From the NCBI GenBank assembly GCA_016222825.1, contig JACRQF010000014.1, positions 62,001-126,000 on the forward strand: a stretch of 64,000 nt of DNA, written 5' to 3'. Source of the DNA: Verrucomicrobiota bacterium. GTDB lineage: Bacteria; Verrucomicrobiota; Verrucomicrobiia; CAIQCK01. The position numbers were made by a program, and so were the translations under genes. Shown here in pieces: positions 1 to 8,417 of this stretch (its first letter is position 1; every line of letters begins with the position of its first letter). The notes below the pieces were generated by a model. That model had not been told where the DNA came from and did not search any database. It saw only the letters and a program-made list of their open reading frames with translations.

Positions 1-580
1 CCATCGCGCCGAGGCGGACGCAGCAGCGGATGAGCGCCGCCGTCTTGCGCTCGTGGATGTAGCGGAGGTCGTCGAAGCTCACCGCCCGGTTTTCGCCTTC
101 GAGGTCTTCCACTTGTCCGGCGATCAGTTCAAGACTGCCGCCGGCGCGCGCCAGCTCCAGCACAAACTTCGCGGTCGGGTAGCGCGGCTGCGGCTTGGTC
201 TGCGCGATGACCTCGAACGCCTGCGTCAGGAGGCCGTCGCCGGCGAGGATGGCGATGCCTTCGCCGAAGACCTTGTGCGAGGTCGGCTTGCCGCGGCGGA
301 AATCGTCATTGTCCATCGCCGGCAGGTCGTCGTGGATGAGCGAGTAGGTGTGGACCATCTCGACGGCGCAGGCCGAGGGGAGCGCGTCCTTGATCCTGCC
401 GCCGACGGCTTCGCACGCGGCGAGCACGAGGATGGGCCGCAGCCTCTTGCCGCCGGCCTTGAGGGAGTAGCGCATCGCCTTGTGGATGGTGGCGGGGCGC
501 GTTTGCTCCGAGGGCAGCGCGCGGTCGAGAGCGGCGTCCACTAGGCGCAGACGTTCATTCAAATAGCTTTTCAGTTCCAT
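1..580 (-). CDS. ispA: Polyprenyl (farnesyl/geranylgeranyl) diphosphate synthase, C-terminus beyond the window
   Basis: Reading the minus strand from an ATG at 580 gives a frame that stays open to the window edge, about 193 residues of a roughly 300-residue family. Visible motifs are KAGGKRLRP, which binds the homoallylic diphosphate, and the first aspartate-rich motif in HDDLPAMDNDD, which chelates Mg2+ for the allylic substrate. The second aspartate motif lies outside the window. The enzyme chain-extends IPP onto allylic diphosphates in cytoplasmic isoprenoid synthesis. Family assignment is strong. Product length (C15 or C20) cannot be read from this part, so the symbol is provisional. Confidence 0.9.
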   Translation of the reverse strand, partial: MELKSYLNERLRLVDAALDRALPSEQTRPATIHKAMRYSLKAGGKRLRPILVLAACEAVGGRIKDALPSACAVEMVHTYSLIHDDLPAMDNDDFRRGKPTSHKVFGEGIAILAGDGLLTQAFEVIAQTKPQPRYPTAKFVLELARAGGSLELIAGQVEDLEGENRAVSFDDLRYIHERKTAALIRCCVRLGAM

Positions 581-633
581 GCTGATTCCTGAATTCGATT
601 TTTTCCGGGGCGCGCTGTGTGTATCGTAGCTCC

Positions 634-1077
634 ATGCAGTGGTGCAAGCAGAAGTTTCCGGCGCTGGTGATGTTGCTCGGCGGCGCGGTGGTCCTGGCCG
701 CGGCGCTGACATTTTCGCCGAACGCGGACGGCTGGGGCGACGACGGCCGCTGGCGGCTGCCGCGGTGCTCGTTCAAGACGGTGACCGGGTGGGTGTTCGG
801 CCGTCCGCTGCCGTGCGCCACGTGCGGTTTCACACACGCGTTCGCCTGCGCCGCGCACGGGCGGTTCGGCGAGGCGTTCCGCGAGCAACCGGCCGGCGCG
901 GTGGCGTTTTTCGCGATGCTGGCGATGATGGCCGGCGCGGCTTGGAAGCTGGGGGCTGGCTCGCCGCCGGCGCGGCTGCGGCAATGGCAGTGGGTCGCGC
1001 TCGGCGTCGCGGGTGGAGTGCTGTTGCTGGGGGCGTGGGTTTGGAAACTCTGGGAGGCGCTCCACGCCGGCCAGTAG
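634..1077 (+). CDS. DUF2752 small membrane protein
   Basis: This 147-residue protein has an N-terminal hydrophobic segment (about residues 10-27) and two further hydrophobic segments near the C-terminus. Between them lies a cysteine pattern, a Cys before TVTGW and then PCATCGFTHAF. This matches the DUF2752 signature, in which a CPxCGxTRA-like motif sits in a short membrane protein of unknown function. The ATG at 634 was chosen because the longer frame adds only a few residues without a better start. It is divergent from ispA, with about 50 nt between the starts. Function is unknown. Confidence 0.75.
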   Translation: MQWCKQKFPALVMLLGGAVVLAAALTFSPNADGWGDDGRWRLPRCSFKTVTGWVFGRPLPCATCGFTHAFACAAHGRFGEAFREQPAGAVAFFAMLAMMAGAAWKLGAGSPPARLRQWQWVALGVAGGVLLLGAWVWKLWEALHAGQ

Positions 1078-1104
1078 CGGATACAGAGGCCGTGACGGCG
1101 GGGA

Positions 1105-2346
1105 TTACGAGAACTTGAAGAAGTTGCGCAGGCTTCTCTTGCCTTGCTGTCCGACGCGGGCCGAAACCCGCTGCCAGGCTTTGGATGGTTTTTCGGGAGT
1201 TTGCTTGCGGTGCTCGTCCTTGCTGGCGTTGAACGCGAAGTTTTCCAGTTCGATGGACGTGGGAAGCTGGGGCGCGCCGACCACCATCGGCGCGCCGATG
1301 TTGAGGGCTTCCACGGCCTCCCCGGCAAAGGGGATTTCCAGATCGAACGTTCGCGACAGCGCAGCCTCAATCTGTTTCCGCTCCAAGTCGTTGCGCTTGA
1401 AAAGGTGGTTTAGCACGAGACGCACGTTGTTGCGGGGATAGTGCCGGAAGTCGAAGAACTCCAGCATGGCCTTCATGGTGGCGATGGAGGCCATGTCGGG
1501 CGCCATGACGGCCACGATTTCCTGCGCGGCGTCCAGTGCGGCCACGGTGGCGCCGTGCATGTCGTCCGGCAGATCCAGGACCACGTAGTGGTAGTTCTGG
1601 CTCAACAGGGTCAGCACCCGCGCAAGCTGTTCCTGTTTGAGCGTTGACATTGTCTCGGTGTGTTCGGGCGCCGGCAGCACGAACGCGCCGCTGGTGTGCG
1701 GTTGCAGCAGCTTGTTCAGCATGTCAATTTCGATTTCCTCCGCAGGCACGGTTGAAATCTCGGCCCAACTGGTGCGCGCGGCCAGATTGAACATGAGCGC
1801 GCCGTGGCCGGCCACATGCGCCAGGTCCACCAGCACGGTGGGCTGGCCCCACAACTGTGCCAGCCCCGCCGCCATATTGACGGCGACGGTGGAGACGCCC
1901 ACGCCGCCGCGCAATGAGTAGGCCGCGATGATCTTGCCGTCAATCCGTTGCTCCTGGCCTTCCCTCGGCCGCTCGCCGGCGCGGCGTAGCAGCACCTTGA
2001 CCCGCGCGAGCAGTTCGGGCGCGTGGAAGGGCTTGGTCAGGTAGTCGTCCGCCCCGGCGTCGAGGAAACGAACTTTCTCATCCTGCGAACTATTGGCGGT
2101 CAGGATGATGATGGGCATGCGGGCGAATTCCGGTTTGCGCCGGATCCTCCGGCAGACCTCGTGGCCGTCCAGTTGCGGCATCACGACGTCCAGGATGAGC
2201 AGATCCGGCCGGTGTCCTTCCACTTTCTCCAAGGCTTCCACGCCATCCTGGGCGTCGCGGACCTCGTAACCTTCCCGTTCCAAGGCATGCGTGAGTGTCC
2301 GCAATGTGCTGGTGTCGTCGTCTGCGACTAGAATGACCGCTGCCAT
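1105..2346 (-). CDS. Receiver-ParA/MinD-like protein (CpaE/TadZ type), copy 1
   Basis: A 413-residue two-domain protein. Residues 1-125 are a response-regulator receiver with phospho-acceptor Asp in LLILDVVMP and conserved Lys in DYLTKPF. Residues about 140-370 are a MinD/ParA-type ATPase fold. The P-loop reads LRGGVGVSTVAVN, lacking the usual Lys/Thr-rich deviant Walker A, as is common in CpaE/TadZ proteins that localise Tad pilus machinery. The last 40 residues are basic and probably disordered. It lies downstream of a second protein of the same architecture and an Hpt protein, all on the minus strand, suggesting a phosphorelay-controlled polar-localisation module. No tad/cpa pilus genes are in the window, so the pilus link is inference. 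Confidence 0.8.
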   Translation of the reverse strand: MAAVILVADDDTSTLRTLTHALEREGYEVRDAQDGVEALEKVEGHRPDLLILDVVMPQLDGHEVCRRIRRKPEFARMPIIILTANSSQDEKVRFLDAGADDYLTKPFHAPELLARVKVLLRRAGERPREGQEQRIDGKIIAAYSLRGGVGVSTVAVNMAAGLAQLWGQPTVLVDLAHVAGHGALMFNLAARTSWAEISTVPAEEIEIDMLNKLLQPHTSGAFVLPAPEHTETMSTLKQEQLARVLTLLSQNYHYVVLDLPDDMHGATVAALDAAQEIVAVMAPDMASIATMKAMLEFFDFRHYPRNNVRLVLNHLFKRNDLERKQIEAALSRTFDLEIPFAGEAVEALNIGAPMVVGAPQLPTSIELENFAFNASKDEHRKQTPEKPSKAWQRVSARVGQQGKRSLRNFFKFS

Positions 2347-2467
2347 AAGTCCGTTGTCAGTGAGTCGAGTCTGTTTTGACGTTTCGCCGTCTCTTCTCCA
2401 CTAGCGCGAAAGACTAAGCCATCGCCCAATCAAAGGCGAGACGAAAGCTCCAGTCCTTCGCGGCAGG

Positions 2468-3652
2468 TCACTTGCCGAGGATCTGCTCCGTCGCGAGCCG
2501 GTCGGCGATCTCGATCAGCGCGCCACTGGCCGTGCCCTGTGGATCGCCGAGCACCATGGGCGCGCCCATGCGTTGGGCTTCCGAACAGGCGTCCGTCGCC
2601 GTCGGCACGACGCCCACCAGTTGACAGCCCATCGTGTTCAACACTTCCGCCACGTCCACCGAGAGGGGCAGCGGCTGGCGGTTGACCACCACCACGCCGA
2701 TACGCACCGGAATCACACCCAGTTGCTGGAGCAGATCCGCCGTCACTTTGCCCGCCGCCACGCACGTCGGCGTGCGGTCAATCACCACCACCACGAAGTC
2801 GCAGCGCTTCACTGCTGCCTGCATCGCTGGGGAAGCGTGGCTCTGCAAATCCAAGACCACGTAGGACCCGAGGCCGGCCAGCGCGCGCGCCAAGGCGTCG
2901 GCCTTGTCGGGCTCGATCTCCTTGAAATCCTCCACGCGTTGCGGCCCCAGCAACAGGCCCAGCCCCGACGGCAGCTTCACCAGGAACCGCTCGACCTCCC
3001 GCGAGGTGATTCTGGGCGGCTCCAGCTTTATCAACGCATTGAGGCCGTTCAACGCCGCCCGGCTCTTCTTGTAGAAGAAATGGTCGTAAAACGCGCTGTA
3101 GGAGCCGAGCAATTCCGCCGCAATCACGTCCTTGTGCTTCTTGGCAAGTGCGGTGGCGACATTGAGCGCGACGGTGGTGGCGCCGACGCCGCCGCGCGCC
3201 CCGATGACGCCAATCACTTTCCCCGTCTTTCCGCCCTGTGCCTGCTTCAACTGTTCCGCCTGCACCCGGTGCCGCTCGATGGCGTAATGCAACGTGCGAT
3301 GCAGCGTCTTCGGCTGCGCCTGGCCCTTGACCAAAAAATCCTGCGCGCCCTGCCGCACCGCCTCGATGGCGATGCTCTCGTCGCTCACGCCCGTCAGCGC
3401 CACGACGGGCACGTTCGGCGCCTCCTTTCGCACCGCCGTAAACGTCGCCATGCCTTCGCTGTCGGGAAGCATGAAGTCCAGCAGCACCAGATCAATCGCC
3501 TGCGTGCGCAGCTTCTCCAGCGCCTCGCTGAGCCGCTCGGCGCGTTGGATCGCAAACGCCCCCTCGCCGGCTTTGTTCAGCGCCTCGGTGATGACGCGCG
3601 CGTCCACCGCGTTGTCTTCCACTAATAGGATGTTGTATGCCTTGGTGCTCAT
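2468..3652 (-). CDS. Receiver-ParA/MinD-like protein (CpaE/TadZ type), copy 2
   Basis: A 394-residue protein with the same layout as the neighbouring gene at 1105-2346. The receiver (1-125) has LVLLDFMLPDSEG with the phospho-acceptor Asp and the conserved Lys in DFLVKGQ. The ParA-like domain has P-loop GARGGVGATTVALN, closer to the canonical CpaE form than copy 1. The start at 3652 is preceded by a GGAGAA Shine-Dalgarno. The pair probably arose by duplication and has diverged widely outside the motifs. Each may localise a partner or read phosphorylation from a kinase through the adjacent Hpt protein. The exact target is unknown. Confidence 0.8.
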   Translation of the reverse strand: MSTKAYNILLVEDNAVDARVITEALNKAGEGAFAIQRAERLSEALEKLRTQAIDLVLLDFMLPDSEGMATFTAVRKEAPNVPVVALTGVSDESIAIEAVRQGAQDFLVKGQAQPKTLHRTLHYAIERHRVQAEQLKQAQGGKTGKVIGVIGARGGVGATTVALNVATALAKKHKDVIAAELLGSYSAFYDHFFYKKSRAALNGLNALIKLEPPRITSREVERFLVKLPSGLGLLLGPQRVEDFKEIEPDKADALARALAGLGSYVVLDLQSHASPAMQAAVKRCDFVVVVIDRTPTCVAAGKVTADLLQQLGVIPVRIGVVVVNRQPLPLSVDVAEVLNTMGCQLVGVVPTATDACSEAQRMGAPMVLGDPQGTASGALIEIADRLATEQILGK

Positions 3653-3719
3653 GGTGTTCTTCTCCTACTGACGGCCGTTATGACGTCTGCGCTTGCGGAA
3701 GGAAAACAATTTCATGGGA

Positions 3720-4097
3720 TCATCCCCCCACGATGTTGCGCAACTCGACCGTGACGCGCTTGAACTCCTCCTCGATCCGGCCGATCAACTCGGCGGCTCC
3801 TTCCAGCTTCCCGGAGCCGGCCATCTGTTCCAGTTGCAGGGAGCTTGACGCCAGATTGCTGGCGCCGACGTTCAGGCTGCTGCCTTTGACCGTGTGCGCC
3901 GCCCGCTTCAGTCCGGTGAGGTCACCCGCCGCGAGCGTCTGGCGCATCGCCACCAGCCGCTGGGCTGTGTCGCTCTCGAAAGCGGAAAACACGTCCTTCA
4001 GGAACGCCATGTCGCCGTCGCCGATGTCGCGCAACCGCTCAATCGCCGCGGCGTCCACCGCGGGTTTCTCCTGCCCAGCGTGATCAGGTGTTTCCAT
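3720..4097 (-). CDS. Histidine phosphotransfer (Hpt) domain protein
   Basis: This is a stand-alone 125-residue Hpt protein. The phospho-accepting histidine is His68 in AAHTVKGSS, the diagnostic HxxKGSS motif, within a predicted helical bundle. It starts at ATG 4097 behind a strong GGAGG ribosome site. It is the promoter-proximal gene of a minus-strand set with two receiver-ATPase proteins, so it probably shuttles phosphate between a hybrid kinase elsewhere and those receivers. There is no catalytic kinase domain. Confidence 0.88.
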   Translation of the reverse strand: METPDHAGQEKPAVDAAAIERLRDIGDGDMAFLKDVFSAFESDTAQRLVAMRQTLAAGDLTGLKRAAHTVKGSSLNVGASNLASSSLQLEQMAGSGKLEGAAELIGRIEEEFKRVTVELRNIVGG

Positions 4098-4339
4098 GTT
4101 CGTCCTCCGTTGCCGCTGTCATCCCGCAGTCAGAGCCGCACACGCGGGATCGCGGCTGCTTGTCAACTTGTCAGAACCTTGCTCTCCATCCGGTTGCTGC
4201 ATCCAATCACAACGGGCGGCAGTGTAGGTTTGGCAGCCCGGTTTGTCCATGCAGGAGTTTCTCACAGCAGGGGTTTTTGACCCAACGGCGGCAAAGGGGT
4301 GATGGAGGAAATGGCCGCGTCCCCGGACCTCCTTCGCTC

Positions 4340-5755
4340 TTATCGCTTTGCAGTCAGGTAGCGGTCAATCGCCGCGGCGGCTTCCCGTCCGCCGCGCACC
4401 GCGTTGCCCAGGATGCCGGCGCGGGTGACGGCTTCGCCCGCGGCAAAAACACCGGCGATGCTCGTCATGCCGTCCTGGTCCACCGCGATGGTTCCTTCCT
4501 CGCTAAGACGCAACGACGCTTCCGTGGCCGTCACCGGCGGCGGCGTCACCTCGAAACCGATGGCCAGCACCACCACGTCCGCCTCGACGACGAAGCTCAA
4601 CGAGTTCGGCGTCGGGTCGCGGCGCTTGCTTTCGTTGATGTCGGTGAGCCTCGTGCGCTCGCATTCCACGCCCCGGACCCGGCCCTGTTCGTCGCCCAGG
4701 AAGCGCGTTGGCCGCGCCATCCAGAAGAACCTGGCGCCTTCGGCCTGCGCATTGGCAAACTCCCGCTTCGTGGCCGGCATGGCGCTGGAGTCGCGGCGGT
4801 AAATGCAAGTGACCGAGCTGGCGCCGAGCCGCAGCGACGTGCGCAGGCAATCCATCGCCATGTCGCCGCAGCCCACGACCACCACCTTGCGGTCCCGCAG
4901 CGGGATCGCGTGGACTTCGGCAACGGCCTGCGTCTCCGCCAGGAACGGCAGCGCCTGAAATACGTTCTCCAAGTGGCGGCCCTCTACATCCAGTTCGCGC
5001 GGCTTTTGCGAGCCGGTGCCGAGAAACACCGCCTGAAAACCTTCCTGGAACATCTGTGCGATGGTGGTATCCTTGCCGATCTGGACGCCGCACCGAAACA
5101 GGATTCCCCGCTTCTCAAACACCGCGATGCGGCGTTTCAAAATGTCCTTGTCGAGCTTGAACCCCGGAATGCGGAACATCAGCGAGCCGCCCGGTTGCGC
5201 CGCCGCGTCAAACACCGTCACCGGATAACCGCGCTGGTTCAGTTGGTCGGCGCACGTCAGGCCGGCCGGGCCGGAGCCGATCACCGCCACCGGCTGGTTG
5301 AACCGCACCGGCACCGGCTGCACGTCCACGCCGCCGTGGTCGAACGCATACTCGTTGATGAATCGCTCGACGAGACCGATCGCCACCGGCTCGCCGTGCG
5401 CGCCCAACACGCAGCCCCGCTCGCATTGCCGCTCCTGCGCGCACAGCCGCGCGTGGATTTCGGGGAAACTGCTCGTGGCCTGGCACACCGCCGCCGCCTC
5501 CAAAAACTTCCCCTCCGCCACCAACACCAGCCAGTCCTTGACGTGATTGCCGATGGGACACGCCTCGACGCATTGCGGATCGGCGCAGTCAATGCATCGC
5601 GCCGCCTCGCGCCTGGCGGCTTCGTCATCCACCGTCTGCTCGATCTCGCGGAAATCATGCACGCGCTCCGACGCCGGACGCTGGGGCGCGGTCACCCGGT
5701 CCTGCTGCCACCAGATGTCCTTCCACGTCGTCGTTGGTTTTGCGCCTTTGCTCAT
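4340..5755 (-). CDS. gltD: Glutamate synthase small subunit-type NAD(P)H oxidoreductase
   Basis: A 471-residue flavoprotein. The N-terminus carries the 4Fe-4S cysteine set (CIDCADPQCVEACPIGNHV, then CAQERQCERGCV). Two dinucleotide-binding Rossmann motifs follow: VIGSGPAGLTCADQL for FAD near residue 150 and VVVGCGDMAMDC for NAD(P)H near 290. A C-terminal GVFAAGEAVTRAGI flavin-contact segment completes the fold. It would pass electrons to a large GltB subunit for glutamate synthesis from 2-oxoglutarate and glutamine. No gltB is in the window, so a GltD-like partner of another oxidoreductase remains possible. It is divergent from the selenocysteine cassette across about 160 bp. Confidence 0.88.
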   Translation of the reverse strand: MSKGAKPTTTWKDIWWQQDRVTAPQRPASERVHDFREIEQTVDDEAARREAARCIDCADPQCVEACPIGNHVKDWLVLVAEGKFLEAAAVCQATSSFPEIHARLCAQERQCERGCVLGAHGEPVAIGLVERFINEYAFDHGGVDVQPVPVRFNQPVAVIGSGPAGLTCADQLNQRGYPVTVFDAAAQPGGSLMFRIPGFKLDKDILKRRIAVFEKRGILFRCGVQIGKDTTIAQMFQEGFQAVFLGTGSQKPRELDVEGRHLENVFQALPFLAETQAVAEVHAIPLRDRKVVVVGCGDMAMDCLRTSLRLGASSVTCIYRRDSSAMPATKREFANAQAEGARFFWMARPTRFLGDEQGRVRGVECERTRLTDINESKRRDPTPNSLSFVVEADVVVLAIGFEVTPPPVTATEASLRLSEEGTIAVDQDGMTSIAGVFAAGEAVTRAGILGNAVRGGREAAAAIDRYLTAKR

Positions 5756-5915
5756 TCTGCAAACCGGCCAAAGCGACCGTTAACACGGCAGTTCCCCTAC
5801 CGCAAGAGACAAAAGGTGTTTTCGCGACAACGCCGCCTTGCAATCCCAGCGCGCGGTTCTGGCGTGCACTTCGGCGGAGTCCCGCGTATGAATACAGCGC
5901 AACAGGATGGTTTGC

Positions 5916-6011
5916 GGAAAGTGATGGGTGCCTGGTGGCCCCCGCGGTCTTCAAAACCGTCGTGGCTGGCGCAAGCCGGCCAGGTAGGTTCGATTCCTGC
6001 CCTTTCCGCCA
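5916..6011 (+). tRNA. selC: tRNA-Sec (anticodon UCA)
   Basis: This 96-nt RNA folds as a selenocysteine tRNA. The anticodon stem is 5944-5948/5956-5960 with loop CTTCAAA and anticodon TCA at 5951-5953, which reads UGA. A long variable arm has a 7-bp stem (5964-5970/5975-5981) closed by a GCAA tetraloop. The T loop is TTCGATT (5989-5995), the discriminator is G6008 and an encoded CCA lies at 6009-6011. Acceptor pairs run 5916-5921/6002-6007. T5922 faces C6001, so the coaxial acceptor/T stack totals about 12 pairs rather than the bacterial 8+5. A T6 run follows at 6013. It lies 32 nt upstream of selD. Confidence 0.95.
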
Positions 6012-6043
6012 GTTTTTTCCGTGCATCGAAACCTGAAATCAAA

Positions 6044-7105
6044 ATGAACCGCGGCAGACAAATCCGGCTCACGTCACTGGCCTCCTGCGCGGGTTGAGCG
6101 GCCAAGCTCGGCCAGAAGGCCCTGTCGCAGGTGCTGCGACAGCTCCCGCAGGTGACCGACCGTAACGTGCTCGTTGGCAGCAACACCGCCGACGATGCCG
6201 GGGTGTATCGTCTCGACGCCCGGCGCGCGCTCGTGCAAACGATGGATTTTTTCACGCCGATCGTGGACGACCCGTTCACCTACGGCGCCATCGCCGCCGC
6301 CAACGCGCTCAGCGACGTTTACGCGATGGGCGGCCGGCCGCTCACCGCCATGAACATCGTCGCCACGCCGCAGGATCTCGTGCCGCCGGAAACGCTCGGC
6401 GAAATCCTGCGAGGCGGCGCGGAGAAATGCCGCGAGGCCCGCTGCGTCGTCATCGGCGGCCACTCGATCAAGAATCCCGAGCCGATCTACGGCCTCAGTG
6501 TCACCGGTCTCGTGGACCCGCGCCGTGTCCTCACCAACGCCGGCGCGCGCGTTGGTGACGTCCTCGTTCTCACCAAACCGCTCGGCACCGGCATCGTCAC
6601 CACCGCCCTCAAACGCGGCAAAGCGCCGCGCGCCGCCGTGCTCGCCGCCGTGCGCTCCATGTCGTGCCTCAACGACCTTGGCCCCGCGCTCGCCGCCACC
6701 GGCCGCGTTCACGCGCTCACCGACGTCACGGGCTTCGGTCTTCTCGGCCACTTGCGCTCGATGTGCCGCGAGAGCGGTGTCGGCGCGGAGATTCGGGCCG
6801 ACGCCGTGCCGGCGCTGCCGCACGTCTGGAAGCTCATCGCCGCCGACTGCGTTCCCGGCGGCACGCGCAGCAACCTCGAATTCGCCAACGAAGCCGTTCG
6901 TTGGGACGCCGCCGTTACCGATGCGCAGAAGTTCCTGCTCGCCGATGCGCAGACCTCCGGCGGTCTGCTCATCTGCGTCGCCCCGCGTCACGCCGAAGAA
7001 ATCTTGCGCCTCTGCCGCCGCCGTCGCACTCTGTGCGCGGAAGTGATCGGACGAATTACACGCGACAGGAGCATCCATGTCATTACGAGCCATTCCACAG
7101 GTTGA
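6044..7105 (+). CDS. selD: Selenide, water dikinase, itself a selenoprotein (Sec18 encoded by TGA 6095-6097)
   Basis: SelD makes selenophosphate from selenide and ATP, the selenium donor for Sec-tRNA. Read through the in-frame TGA at 6095-6097, the protein is 353 residues, normal for the family. The N-terminus reads LTSLASCAGU-AAKLGQ, placing Sec18 at the catalytic Cys/Sec position and Lys21 at the essential lysine. Downstream, NTADDAGVYRLD and the VQTMDFFTPIVDDP metal/ATP-binding region match SelD. Without readthrough, the remaining open frame would begin at a GTG (6131) and lack the active site. A perfect hairpin 24 nt after the TGA fits a bacterial SECIS. Start 6044 is the first ATG after the tRNA, with only a weak ribosome site. 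The 3' end overlaps selA by 29 nt. Confidence 0.93.
6122..6142 (+). promoter_or_regulatory. Bacterial SECIS hairpin of selD
   Basis: A perfect 9-bp inverted repeat (6122-6130 pairing 6134-6142) is capped by a GTG triloop. The stem starts 24 nt and the loop 33 nt after the TGA Sec codon, inside the known bacterial SECIS window. The G-containing apical loop is the feature SelB recognises. The hairpin lies inside the coding sequence, as expected for bacteria. Confidence 0.75.
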
Positions 7106-8417
7106 GAAGGTCCTCCAGCAACTCGGCGACACTGGGTTGCCGCGGCCTGTTGTCGTCGCCGTCGTCCGACGCCAGTTGGCGGAGCTTCGCAAGCGCGCCG
7201 CGAAGACCGCCATCGCGCCCGACGCCGTCATTGCTTCGATCCGCTCCACGCTCGCCACGCTCCGCGCCCAGCGCATCCAACCGGTCATCAATGGCACCGG
7301 CATTCTGGTCCACACCAACTTCGGTCGCGCCCCGCTCGGCCCGCGCGTGCTCGAAACCCTCCGCGACATCGGCGGCAGCTACAACAACCTCGAATACGAC
7401 GTGACCGGCGGCGCGCGCGGCGGGCGGGCCGCCTACCTCGAACTCGCGCTGGCGGTGCTTTGCGGAGCCGAAGCCGCCACCGTCGTCAACAATTGCGCTG
7501 CCGCCCTCGTGCTGGCGCTGCGCCACTTCGCGACGGGCCGCGAGGTCGTCATCTCGCGCGGCGAACTCGTCCAGATCGGCGGCGGCTTCCGCATCCCGGA
7601 GATTCTCGAAGCCAGCGGCGCGAAACTGCGCGAAATCGGCACGACGAATAAGACCACGCTCAATGATTACGCCCGCGCCATCAGCAGGGAGACCGCGCTG
7701 ATTCTCAAAGTCCACCGCAGCAACTTTTTCATGGGCGGCTTCGTCGAGTCGCCATCCACCGAGAAAATCGCCGTGCTGGCGCGCACGAAGCGTGTGCCGT
7801 TCATCGAGGATCTAGGCAGTGGCGCGGTGATCGAGACACAACGATTCGGCGTGGAACACGAGCCGACGCCGGCCGAGACGCTCAAGCGTGGCGTGGACCT
7901 CGTCACGTTCAGCGGCGACAAACTGCTCGGCGGGCCGCAAGCCGGCATCATCGCCGGTCGCGCCAAACTCGTCGCCGCGCTGAAGAAAGACCCGTTCTTT
8001 CGCGCGCTTCGTTGCGACAAGCTCATCCTCTCGGCGCTGCAAACGACCGCCGACCTTTACCTCAACGGCGAAGAGTCGCAGGTGCGCCTCGTCACGCTGC
8101 TCGGCGAGGCGGCGGAGAAATTGCGGGCGCGGGCAGAGACCATCGTCACGGTGCTGACAGGCGCGCCGCTGAAAGCTTCCGTGGGCACCGGCCGCGGCCA
8201 GGTTGGCGGAGGCACGCTGCCGCGGTCGCAGTTTGAGTCAGTGACGGTGGACGTTGTGCCGCGGATTCCACTGGAGGAATTTGCGCGGCGGCTGCGGAAC
8301 CACGCGCCGCCGGTGGTTGGCTACGTCGAGCGCGGCGTCTTCAAGCTCGACCTGCGGACGATTTCCCCGGCGCAGGATGACATTGTCGTTAAGGCGATCG
8401 GACTCGCTGCGACATGA
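7077..8417 (+). CDS. selA: L-seryl-tRNA(Sec) selenium transferase
   Basis: SelA is a PLP enzyme that converts Ser-tRNA(Sec) to Sec-tRNA(Sec) using selenophosphate from SelD. The 446-residue length is within the usual range. Landmarks are HTNFGRAPLG and the EYDVTGGARGGR segment near residues 80-120, VVNNCAAALVLAL near 140, and the PLP lysine Lys282 in TFSGDKLLGGPQAGII. The ATG at 7077 has an AGGAG site six bases upstream, inside the end of selD, so the two are probably translationally coupled. It overlaps selB by 4 nt (ATGA at 8414-8417). Confidence 0.97.
   Translation: MSLRAIPQVEKVLQQLGDTGLPRPVVVAVVRRQLAELRKRAAKTAIAPDAVIASIRSTLATLRAQRIQPVINGTGILVHTNFGRAPLGPRVLETLRDIGGSYNNLEYDVTGGARGGRAAYLELALAVLCGAEAATVVNNCAAALVLALRHFATGREVVISRGELVQIGGGFRIPEILEASGAKLREIGTTNKTTLNDYARAISRETALILKVHRSNFFMGGFVESPSTEKIAVLARTKRVPFIEDLGSGAVIETQRFGVEHEPTPAETLKRGVDLVTFSGDKLLGGPQAGIIAGRAKLVAALKKDPFFRALRCDKLILSALQTTADLYLNGEESQVRLVTLLGEAAEKLRARAETIVTVLTGAPLKASVGTGRGQVGGGTLPRSQFESVTVDVVPRIPLEEFARRLRNHAPPVVGYVERGVFKLDLRTISPAQDDIVVKAIGLAAT

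Noticed and set aside
4088..6097. 669-codon plus-strand open frame antisense to gltD running into the tRNA-Sec region
   Set aside because: Arg/His-rich translation without domain, complementary to a clear gltD gene. Only its last 18 codons are real, as the start of selD before the TGA.
6095..6097. TGA in selD as a nonsense mutation (pseudogene)
   Set aside because: It occupies the exact Cys/Sec site of SelD, a SECIS hairpin follows, and intact selA, selB and tRNA-Sec are adjacent.
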